Assembly (NCBI GenBank): GCA_015486615.1
Contig: WFRI01000047.1
Span: forward strand, 1 to 11,111
Origin: Candidatus Omnitrophota bacterium
GTDB taxonomy: Bacteria > Omnitrophota > Gorgyraeia > Duberdicusellales > Duberdicusellaceae
Length of the DNA: 11,111 bases
Direction: 5' to 3'
Each line of letters starts with the position of its first letter. Position 1 is the stretch's first letter. This document shows, one piece after another, positions 4,901 to 10,321 of this stretch. Under the pieces are notes generated by a model, which was not told where the DNA came from, searched no databases, and was given only the letters and a program-made list of their open reading frames with translations. Both the position numbers and the translations under genes were made by a program.

Positions 4901-7900
4901 AAGTCCGGCACGACAAGGATACTTAAATACCAGTTGGTTGTCGGCTCCGGCGTCACCTTCGGCAACTACGAGAATATTGCCAAGGCTTCTTATGCTAATG
5001 GGATAGTCATATCGAATGAGGCTTCTGAGACGGTTAAGGTTGTGCCTGAGCCTTTGTTTGATTTGGGGACAATTATTGGCAAAGTATTCTGGGACAGGAA
5101 TGAGAATGGAATACAGGATAATAAGGTCCAAAGTCGAAGGTCCAAGGTCGTAAGTCGTAAGTCGAAGGTCGAAGGAGGAGAGAAAGATGCAATATCAATT
5201 CGAAAAATTGGAAGTGTGGCAGCAGGGAATGGACCTGACAGAAAAAATTTACAAAATAACGAAGGGTTTCCCGGACAAGGAACGATTCGGGGTAATATCA
5301 CAACTGCAGAGGGCGGCAGTATCAATACCACTGAACATCGCGGAGGGCCAGGGACGCTATCACAACAAGGTATTCATTCAGTTCCTCTATCAAGCCAGAG
5401 GTTCTCTATACGAAGTGATGACACTTCTGAAAGTGGCGGTTCGGCTTCAGTATCTTATGGAGGACGAAGCAGAAAATCTACTGAATCTATGCAGCGAGAT
5501 AGCCGCAAAAATCCACAAGCTAATCGACTCAATGAGAAAATGACATCCGACATCCGACCTACGACATTGGACGTTGGACATTCGACTTACGACGTTGGGC
5601 ATACGACATACGACAAACAAGAGTCCGGTATTCCCGATGTGCGGATTGTGATGGAAGACGGCACGGTTATCACTACAGATAAAGATGGTAAGTTTCATCT
5701 TGCGGCGGTTATTCCCGGAAGGCATGTTCTTAGGCTTGACGAGAGCACCCTGCCGGAAGGGGCGTATTTAACTACCGACAAAGCAGTAATTGTTGATGTT
5801 ACTCCGGGTATGTTGTTTAAGGTAAATTTTGGAGTGAACTCAAAAATCTCTCCTCAAAATAAAGAATCTTCTTCCCGTATCCGGCAGGTGAAGATTGTTC
5901 AGGAAAGAGGAAGACCCCGGCCCCGGCTTAATGTTGCTTATTATCCGTTTGACGTCCAACGTCAGACGTCCAACGTCGAAAGTCCGAGGCCGGAGGCAGA
6001 AACATTGGACGTTGGGCCTTCGACATCCAACATTGGACATCCGGCACCGCCCGGAATATACGAATTCAGAATATTTACCAATTATGCTTTATTTATCAAA
6101 AACTGGAGATTGGAGATATTAGATAAAGACACGAGACAGATTGTGAAAGTATTTAGAGGAACAAAAGGTAATATCTTTGAGCCGATTTTGTGGGATGGGA
6201 AGACAGAGGACGGAGGACAGATAACAGAGGACAGAAATTATTCTTATAGGCTGATAGTCTTTGGTGCGGGAGGCAGGAGGGATGTTACCAAGGAGAAAAC
6301 GTTAGACGCAGAAAGTCCGACGTCCAATGTTCAACGTCGAACGTCCGATGCAAAAACGTCTAACTATCAAGAGTGGTTACTCAAAGAAAGCAGGCTCAAT
6401 AATTTAGACAACCAGGCGATTAAGATAGAAGGGGAGACAATATTGGTTATGTTAGATGTTAGAGACAAGAATCCGCCAGCCTCTAACAATAAATACTACA
6501 TCAGAATCCTAAAATCAGGCAAATTAGAGGAAGAAATTCCGGTGACGGAAAGTAAAGGACTAACCGCGAGAGATTTATTAGAGAATAAGCCTGGCAGAGA
6601 GCCGGATAAACAAACTAAAGTTGAGATAATTCTGCCTAAAGGCGGGTATGATATAGAAGTTGTTCCTGGACGGTTAGATGTTAAAGACAAAAATCTTCCA
6701 TCTTCCATCTTCCAGCCTTCAACATCTAATGTTAGAGGCAGGACATTAGATAAGGGAGAAGAAAATGGAGTATCAATTCGAAAAATTGGAAGTGTGGCAG
6801 CAGAGAATGGACCTGACAGAGAAAAATTACAAAATAACGAAGGATTTTCCGGGCAAGGAACGATTCGGGGCAATATCACAACTGCAGAGGGCGGCAGTGT
6901 CAATACCACTGAACATCGCGGAGGGCCAGGGACGCTATCACAACAAGGTATTCATTCAGTTCCTTTATCAAGCCAGAGGTTCTCTATACGAAGTGATGGC
7001 ACTTCTGAAAGTGGCGGTTCGGCTTCAGTATCTTATGGAGGACGAATCAGAAAATCTGCGTCTAACATAATCTATAAACAACACATTAAAGTCGGAAATG
7101 ACTATTTATTCTTTGTAGCAATGGGCGATGCCGAGATGGGATATACCAAAATGCGGGGCCATATTGAGCCAGTCCAGCACAACGATAGATTCCGGGAGGG
7201 GTTTTGGTCTAAAGGAAAGTTGTCTTATTATTTAAAAGGCAAGATTAAAGGAAAGTATTTGATAACTTCAAGTTTAGATACCGACAGGCAGAGGAAAGCG
7301 CTCTTTCGTCATTTGGATCCGAATAAATACTATCCTGTTTATGGCGATGCCTCTGTTGTTAACTACGACGCTACCAATACCCAGGGGATGCTTTATCTTT
7401 TGATTGAATGGGACAAATCTTCGGTTTTATGGGGTAATTACAATACCGGCTTTAACGGGACGGAATTTGCCCAATTTAACCGAACGCTCTATGGAGGAAA
7501 AGTCCATTTAGAGAGTGTTTCTACTACCCGGTTCGGCGAACCCAGCACGAAGTTAGTTGTTTTCCGCGCCCGCGCTAAACAGAGAGCCGCGCACAATGAG
7601 TTTGTAGGCACCGGCGGTTCACTTTTTTATTTGAAACATAAAGATATTGTCGAAGGTTCGGAAAAAGTTAAAATTGAAGTCAGAGATAAAATAACTGGCC
7701 TGGTTTTGACGACAAAAGATATGGAGGAAGGCCCTGATTATGAGATTGACTATTCTAACGGCAGGATTATTTTTTGGCAGCCTGTGTCTTACATCGTGAA
7801 ATCAGACTCTATCATTTCTTCGCATCTTTTAGAAGGCAATCCTGTTTATGTAGTGGTAGATTATGAGTATCAGACTAAAGATAAATATGATGAAGGAACT

Positions 7901-10321
7901 TACGGTTTGCGCGCTCAGCAGTCTTTAGGCGATTATTTAAGAGTCGGGGGCACTTATGTCCGGGAAGAGCAATTAAACAAGAACTACGAGTTAAAAGGGA
8001 CAGATACTATTATTCATTTAGGCAGGAATGCTAAATTAACTGCTGAATATGCCCAGAGTAAATCCGAAGAAGTGAATAATTTTATTTCTACTGACGGAGG
8101 CTTAAGTTTTACTGAACTTCCCACTGCCGATACGGATGAAGGCAGGGCTTACGGGATAAAAGGCGAGGCGAATTTTTTTGGCAAACTGGGGCTGAGAAGT
8201 TATTATAAAAGAATAGAGAAGGGTTTTTCTTCTACTGCGACTGTTTCCCAGCAGGGAAAAGAACTGGCCGGCCTGGCCGCAACTTACGACTTGACTCTTC
8301 AGACGAGATTAAAGGCGTCTTACGATATACAAAAACTTATTGATGAAGGAAACGCCCAGACTCAACTGCAGACCGGAGCTGAGAAGACACAAACTGTTTC
8401 GGCTCAGGTAATTCACAGCGGCAGGAAATTGAGACTTACCGGCGAATACCGGCACCAGGAAGTAAGCGGCAGGAAAGAAAAATTTGAATCTGAGACTAAC
8501 GCTAAAGAGGATGTTCTTGCTGTGCAGGCAGATTATAAGTTAACTCCCAAAACGACACTTTCTTTAAAACAACAGGCGGCGTTTAGAGGCAAGGCTAATA
8601 ATCAAACTACGCTGGCGGCAGAAACTAAAGTTAATGACAATCTCACTTTAAAGGCTAAAGAGACTATGGATACTCAGGGGACAGCCTCAAGTGTGGGGGC
8701 GGCGGTTAATGTCAAAGACAGGCTGGAGTTGTCCAGTGATTATACACGGACTAATTATAGAACCGGAGAAGTAGGCAGCACTGCTTCTTTCAGCGGTAAG
8801 GCGAGTCTGGATGAGAAGACTAAAGTTTATACAACTGTAGCAGTTACAGATTCTTCCTCAAGCGGGTCCAGCCAGTCTTTGGTTTTTGGAACGGAAAGAA
8901 AACTCAACAAAGAATTGACCTTAGCCACGAGCAAGACTTATGCCAAAAGCAGAGACAAATTAACCCGGGCGGATACTTTTTCCTTGACTCGGGAAAGAGA
9001 AGGGAGAAAATTAGAAGGGACTTTTACCCGCCAGCAGGCTCAAAGCAGCACCGAAGTTTCCAATACAAATATTTTTGGGCTTTCTGGCGATATAAACGAT
9101 AAATGGTCAGCCAGAGGCAGTTTTGAGAGGGGGATAGTTCAGAATCACAACGGCACTCAGACTACCCGCAACACCTTAAGTTTAGGCGTTGGCTATGTGG
9201 ACAAAGACCCTCTGACCGGCGCTTCCCGGCTTAAGGCTTCGGGAAAACTTGAACTGCGCAGTGACAGAGGGGAGGAAGATCAACGCCAGTATCTTGTTTA
9301 CAGCGCTGTTGAAGGTAAGATAAATCCTGATACTACTCTTTTTACCAATCTGAATTATTCTCAAACCAAAAATACTACTCTTGGCTCAACTATGGCACAG
9401 TATAAAGAGTTTGTCCTGGGGCTGGCTTATCGGCCGGTTAATTTTGACAGGCTTAATCTTTTGGCTAAATATACTTATTTGGAAGATAATTCTCCTTCAG
9501 GACAAAGCAGTTTCTCTGATATCGAGGGAGAAAAATCGCATACTTTAGCAGGAGAGGCGATATATGATTTAACTGACAGGTGGCAGATTTCAGAAAAGTT
9601 GGCTTATAAGATGGGCGAAGAAAAAGTAACCGGTTTTGATTTTACCAAAACTTCAACCTGGCTTAATATTACCCGGCTTAATTATAAAATTGGCGAAGAC
9701 TGGCAGGTGGGTGTTGAATACAGGCGCCTTACCCAAAAGCAGGCTGAAGATTATAAGCAGGGGGCGTTAGTTGAGGTGTCGCGGAAAATCAGTGACTTTG
9801 TGCAGGTAGGAGCAGGTTATAACTTCACTGATTTCAATGATGACCTGACTCATCTTGACTATACTGCCCAGGGGCCGTTTATCAGGCTTACGGGCAAATT
9901 CTATGACCGGACGCCTGAAGAAATAGAACGTGCCAGGCAGAGGCGGTTAGAAACAATGATTAAACTCTGGGCCTGGGAATTGGTTAATAAAGAACTGGCT
10001 AAGCCCGATAATCCTGTATCTAAAGAATTATACCGCTGCTATTATTTTGCCAAAAAGTTTAAGGAAGAAGGCAGGCTGAATAAAGCAAAAAAATACTACC
10101 AAAAATCTTTAGAAATAGGTAAAATGATGTATGCGCAGGCAGAGGAATATGTCCGCGGGCGTATTGAATTGGAAAAGGAACTTAAGGAATTAAATATGCT
10201 TGCATTGGAATATTACCGCCAGGGAAGACTGCTTAAAGCAAGACAATTATGGCGGAAGATAAAAACAGAGGCAGAACCAAAACCTATAGTAATGGAGGTG
10301 CAGAGATGGGTAATAAGATGA
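1973..10321 (+). CDS. Giant multidomain outer-membrane/surface protein carrying in-frame repeat insertions
   Basis: About 2,782 residues. TTG 1973 is chosen as start: AAGGAGA at 1956-1962 lies 10 nt upstream and a signal peptide follows directly (K-K-I-R-N, a hydrophobic core, A-Y-A before S-G). GTG 1946 is an alternative. In order: beta-repeats of the G-N-W-x-N-S-G-T-F type with a large internal duplication (about 25-603); two bacterial Ig-like domains (604-781); a carboxypeptidase-regulatory-like domain (782-898); DUF11 (900-1023); an SdrD-B-like domain (1024-1050 and 1216-1292) split by an insertion; a FlgD-like domain (about 1363-1440); a long beta-strand-rich, probable outer-membrane barrel (about 1702-2643) opening with G-N-D-Y-L-F-F-V-A-M-G-D; and a helical TPR-like tail. 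Insertions occupy 1051-1215, 1327-1357, 1443-1463 and about 1568-1700. Surface display or transport is inferred; the substrate is unknown. It overlaps the next gene by 16 nt. Confidence 0.85.
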   Translation: MKKIRNAFIVLFSFCISSSAAYASGITIPSGSSLNINTGILNVAGDINNSGTLVLTTGTITLTGNWINSGTFTAGTGTVDFTAGDGITQTLNSGGTGAGKLFYNLTHSGAGTLKLVTNPIDIDGNFTNSAGTFDANGLNISCAGNWSNSGTFNSGNNTVTFDGTDQKVSGSNTFYNLKKTASAAETLTFQDTAAQTIENNLTLQGKSGSLLSLRSTSSGNKYNLTLKPGGTQNLSYLDVQDSDASGGITLVASTSENSGNNPNWAFDGVTITYDGSDSTDWDTPSNWDLGLVPRASDTVIIAETSTHNQPVLGSNTTVANLTINSGCSLNLNGKNLTVSGTFTNEGSLQLFGSETVSIGTMDTDSGTVVYTGNGDTVPDTFTLADFGGADYYNLIINDTHTVKDIFQTNAGLTVNGALQISSGTLDISTNANTLTTAGDLTIDGGTLNAAQGNIDANGSLILSSGVLTAPGPGKSFTLAGSFSHSGGTFTHSSGTLTLDGPAAATISGNTSFYNLECTTPGKQLNFTAGTTQTVNNTLTLTGASGNLITLRSTQAGSKWDITFPNGPQTVSYIDVKDADANTNIVTCYNSVDSGNNNANWVFNAVGITSPIAGKTVDTTPTIIGVAGPNDTVVIKDKDGTAVATTTADANGNFRIEIPASLAAGSNSLTPYVGSIAGVPVSVTVAVNPTTDQVPVINSPAEGQRILGAKPTITGKGLAGQSVRIEANDADGNLPLQEVGSGTVDASGNYSVVLTTSLPKGKNYLTVTVDGVTSDIRTVQLTDPYGVVFDSVSNNPIQGAKVTLYYDNDPGPGRKWIKAVPGVQIDAGDSNPQTTASDGVYSFFTINGDFKIAVSASGYNYPSVKTSFPAGRTIVTGSKGEPFTVAGAVIEMDQPMDASALLLKIKKDANKKEVSVGDVVTYTITIKNETSSDVTDVYLKDKIPAGFKYLSGKVILDGNPISDPQGSRPLLFHIGTVKSGTTRILKYQLVVGSGVTFGNYENIAKASYANGIVISNEASETVKVVPEPLFDLGTIIGKVFWDRNENGIQDNKVQSRRSKVVSRKSKVEGGEKDAISIRKIGSVAAGNGPDRKNLQNNEGFPGQGTIRGNITTAEGGSINTTEHRGGPGTLSQQGIHSVPLSSQRFSIRSDDTSESGGSASVSYGGRSRKSTESMQRDSRKNPQANRLNEKMTSDIRPTTLDVGHSTYDVGHTTYDKQESGIPDVRIVMEDGTVITTDKDGKFHLAAVIPGRHVLRLDESTLPEGAYLTTDKAVIVDVTPGMLFKVNFGVNSKISPQNKESSSRIRQVKIVQERGRPRPRLNVAYYPFDVQRQTSNVESPRPEAETLDVGPSTSNIGHPAPPGIYEFRIFTNYALFIKNWRLEILDKDTRQIVKVFRGTKGNIFEPILWDGKTEDGGQITEDRNYSYRLIVFGAGGRRDVTKEKTLDAESPTSNVQRRTSDAKTSNYQEWLLKESRLNNLDNQAIKIEGETILVMLDVRDKNPPASNNKYYIRILKSGKLEEEIPVTESKGLTARDLLENKPGREPDKQTKVEIILPKGGYDIEVVPGRLDVKDKNLPSSIFQPSTSNVRGRTLDKGEENGVSIRKIGSVAAENGPDREKLQNNEGFSGQGTIRGNITTAEGGSVNTTEHRGGPGTLSQQGIHSVPLSSQRFSIRSDGTSESGGSASVSYGGRIRKSASNIIYKQHIKVGNDYLFFVAMGDAEMGYTKMRGHIEPVQHNDRFREGFWSKGKLSYYLKGKIKGKYLITSSLDTDRQRKALFRHLDPNKYYPVYGDASVVNYDATNTQGMLYLLIEWDKSSVLWGNYNTGFNGTEFAQFNRTLYGGKVHLESVSTTRFGEPSTKLVVFRARAKQRAAHNEFVGTGGSLFYLKHKDIVEGSEKVKIEVRDKITGLVLTTKDMEEGPDYEIDYSNGRIIFWQPVSYIVKSDSIISSHLLEGNPVYVVVDYEYQTKDKYDEGTYGLRAQQSLGDYLRVGGTYVREEQLNKNYELKGTDTIIHLGRNAKLTAEYAQSKSEEVNNFISTDGGLSFTELPTADTDEGRAYGIKGEANFFGKLGLRSYYKRIEKGFSSTATVSQQGKELAGLAATYDLTLQTRLKASYDIQKLIDEGNAQTQLQTGAEKTQTVSAQVIHSGRKLRLTGEYRHQEVSGRKEKFESETNAKEDVLAVQADYKLTPKTTLSLKQQAAFRGKANNQTTLAAETKVNDNLTLKAKETMDTQGTASSVGAAVNVKDRLELSSDYTRTNYRTGEVGSTASFSGKASLDEKTKVYTTVAVTDSSSSGSSQSLVFGTERKLNKELTLATSKTYAKSRDKLTRADTFSLTREREGRKLEGTFTRQQAQSSTEVSNTNIFGLSGDINDKWSARGSFERGIVQNHNGTQTTRNTLSLGVGYVDKDPLTGASRLKASGKLELRSDRGEEDQRQYLVYSAVEGKINPDTTLFTNLNYSQTKNTTLGSTMAQYKEFVLGLAYRPVNFDRLNLLAKYTYLEDNSPSGQSSFSDIEGEKSHTLAGEAIYDLTDRWQISEKLAYKMGEEKVTGFDFTKTSTWLNITRLNYKIGEDWQVGVEYRRLTQKQAEDYKQGALVEVSRKISDFVQVGAGYNFTDFNDDLTHLDYTAQGPFIRLTGKFYDRTPEEIERARQRRLETMIKLWAWELVNKELAKPDNPVSKELYRCYYFAKKFKEEGRLNKAKKYYQKSLEIGKMMYAQAEEYVRGRIELEKELKELNMLALEYYRQGRLLKARQLWRKIKTEAEPKPIVMEVQRWVIR
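5123..5171 (+). repeat. Left heptamer arm of intact insertion
   Basis: Seven contiguous units of the form (A/T)A(A/G)GTC(C/G): AAGGTCC, AAAGTCG, AAGGTCC, AAGGTCG, TAAGTCG twice, and AAGGTCG. Their reverse complements match the S-GAC-N-T-W units of the right arm, so the two arms form a degenerate inverted repeat. Two units contain TAA, but never in the host frame. Confidence 0.92.
5172..5178 (+). promoter_or_regulatory. Ribosome-binding site in heptamer register (AAGGAGG)
   Basis: AAGGAGG occupies exactly the position of an eighth left-arm unit, differing from AAGGTCG at two bases, and is a full-strength Shine-Dalgarno sequence. It lies 8 nt before ATG 5187 and would allow internal initiation of the S23 ORF on the giant gene's mRNA. 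Confidence 0.8.
5187..5543 (+). CDS. S23-family four-helix-bundle protein nested in the giant gene
   Basis: A complete 118-residue member of the 23S rRNA intervening-sequence protein family, of typical length. It shows the family hallmarks F-E-K-L-E-V-W-Q-Q (residues 5-13), L-Q-R-A-A-V-S-I-P-L-N-I-A-E-G (about 40-54), and F-L-Y-Q-A-R-G-S-L-Y-E-V (about 65-76). It has four amphipathic helices, a basic tail, and no catalytic motif. The homologues bind nucleic acid or act as accessory proteins (Avd of diversity-generating retroelements shares the fold); their role in rRNA intervening sequences is unknown. The ATG follows an AAGGAGG site at 8 nt. Its TGA stop is the first three bases of the right heptamer array. 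It is read in a different frame from the giant gene, which stays open throughout, so one DNA stretch can encode two proteins. Expression from the internal site is inferred. Confidence 0.85.
   Translation: MQYQFEKLEVWQQGMDLTEKIYKITKGFPDKERFGVISQLQRAAVSIPLNIAEGQGRYHNKVFIQFLYQARGSLYEVMTLLKVAVRLQYLMEDEAENLLNLCSEIAAKIHKLIDSMRK
5541..5617 (+). repeat. Right heptamer arm of intact insertion
   Basis: Eleven contiguous units, beginning TGACATC, CGACATC, CGACCTA and ending GGGCATA, CGACATA, CGACAAA. The third to fifth bases are nearly always AC plus a variable base. Every unit ending in TA is followed by a C-initial unit, so TAG is never formed at a junction. The encoded peptide is T/D/Y/H/G-rich with a repeat of about seven residues, such as T-L-D-V-G-H-S-T-Y-D-V-G-H. 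Confidence 0.92.
5951..6041 (+). repeat. ORF-less fold-back heptamer insertion (miniature derivative)
   Basis: Thirteen contiguous 7-bp units in a single register. The first five read GACGTCC or AACGTCG (left-arm orientation) and the last six GGACGTT, CGACATC or GGACATC (right-arm orientation). GAGGCCG and GAGGCAG lie between, with AAACATT as a transition unit. This is the arm-spacer-inverted-arm layout of the 495-bp element without the S23 ORF, comparable in form to a miniature inverted-repeat element. It encodes a linker between the SdrD-B-like and FlgD-like domains. At 91 bp the array alone is not a multiple of three, so the true insertion must include 2 more bases or an indel. Confidence 0.82.
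6201..6235 (+). repeat. Five possible heptamer units in the FlgD-like domain
   Basis: AGACAGA, GGACGGA, GGACAGA, TAACAGA and GGACAGA are contiguous and 7-bp periodic. They are purine-rich and resemble the window's heptamer less well than the other arrays do. They encode K-T-E-D-G-G-Q-I-T-E-D-R within a W-D-G...Y-S-Y-R-L segment whose length looks normal for FlgD-like domains, so chance or replacement without net insertion are both possible. Confidence 0.4.
6299..6361 (+). repeat. 63-bp heptamer array inserted in frame
   Basis: Nine contiguous 7-bp units: ACGTTAG, ACGCAGA, AAGTCCG, ACGTCCA, ATGTTCA, ACGTCGA, ACGTCCG, ATGCAAA and AACGTCT. The length is exactly 21 codons and the first base is a codon start. 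The encoded peptide, T-L-D-A-E-S-P-T-S-N-V-Q-R-R-T-S-D, is low-complexity and lies just after the FlgD-like domain, between V-T-K-E-K and N-Y-Q-E-W. TAG (6303) and TAA (6361) occur, both out of the host frame. Confidence 0.8.
6451..6487 (+). repeat. Short heptamer-like hairpin, partly repeated at 6673
   Basis: GTTAGAT and GTTAGAG are adjacent 7-bp units. GTTAGAG (6458-6464) is the exact reverse complement of CTCTAAC (6481-6487) across 16 nt. The stretch 6451-6473 matches 6673-6695 at 21 of 23 positions by eye. It encodes L-D-V-R-D-K-N-P-P-A-S-N, matching L-D-V-K-D-K-N-L-P-S-S at the second site. Confidence 0.5.
6673..7070 (+). mobile_element. Second heptamer/S23 insertion, right-truncated
   Basis: A left array of about eleven 7-bp units (6673-6749), including TCTTCCA three times, GCCTTCA, ACATCTA, ATGTTAG and ACATTAG, leads into an S23-family ORF at 6765. 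The ORF DNA (6765-7057) matches 5187-5479 at all but about 13 of 293 positions. After that the sequence diverges abruptly: the last part of the ORF and the right array are missing, leaving only a GCGTCTAAC-type remnant. The host frame stays open and resumes with the conserved-looking Q-H-I-K-V-G-N-D-Y-L-F-F. Exact borders are uncertain because the host sequence here matches no motif I know. Confidence 0.75.
6765..7070 (+). pseudogene. C-terminally truncated S23-family four-helix ORF
   Basis: This 101-residue ORF is nearly the same as residues 1-97 of the 118-residue nested protein at 5187. It ends L-R-L-T where the intact copy goes on through L-L-N-L-C-S-E-I-A-A-K-I-H-K-L-I-D-S-M-R-K. It therefore lacks most of helix 4 and is probably not a stable bundle. 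Differences from the intact copy include Q2E, G15R, I22N, a nearby G-to-D and D-to-G, V-to-A, T-to-A and A-to-S. A purine-rich AGGGAG (6753-6758) lies 6 nt before the ATG, so translation is still possible. As with the intact copy, the giant gene reads through it in another frame. A truncated but expressed protein is the alternative to a pseudogene. Confidence 0.7.

Larger units (their letters stand above)
5123..5617 (+). mobile_element. 495-bp heptamer/S23 insertion, intact copy
   Basis: The element starts and ends on codon boundaries of the giant gene and is 165 codons long. Upstream the host reads N-E-N-G-I-Q-D-N and downstream Q-E-S-G-I-P-D-V. Joined, they give the canonical SdrD-B-like N-G-I-Q-D-x-x-E-x-G-I-P-x-V spacing, so both borders are well fixed. 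Structure: left array of seven heptamers (5123-5171), a ribosome-binding heptamer, a complete S23-family ORF (5187-5543), and a right array of eleven heptamers in inverse orientation (5541-5617). I see no clear target-site duplication. No transposase is present, so movement would have to come from the S23 protein or from host or other enzymes. Confidence 0.85.

Noticed and set aside
4229..5131. Long reverse-strand open frame of about 300 codons.
   Set aside because: It overlaps the Ig-like/DUF11 coding region, has no recognisable domain or ribosome-binding site, and its low-complexity translation is typical of an antisense shadow frame.
5187..5543. The S23 ORF as part of an actual 23S rRNA intervening sequence.
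   Set aside because: The flanks are heptamer arrays and protein-coding sequence; no 23S rRNA sequence is visible in the window.
6102..6136. Possible extra heptamer run (CTGGAGA, TTGGAGA, TATTAGA, TAAAGAC).
   Set aside because: It encodes the expected N-W-R-L-E-I-L-D-K-D core of the FlgD-like domain and the units fit the consensus poorly; chance is more likely.
5187..7070. Self-splicing intron or intein interrupting the giant gene.
   Set aside because: The insert has no intein splice residues (no N-terminal Cys or Ser with a C-terminal His-Asn) and no group I or II core that I can see. The host frame reads straight through, so removal is not needed.
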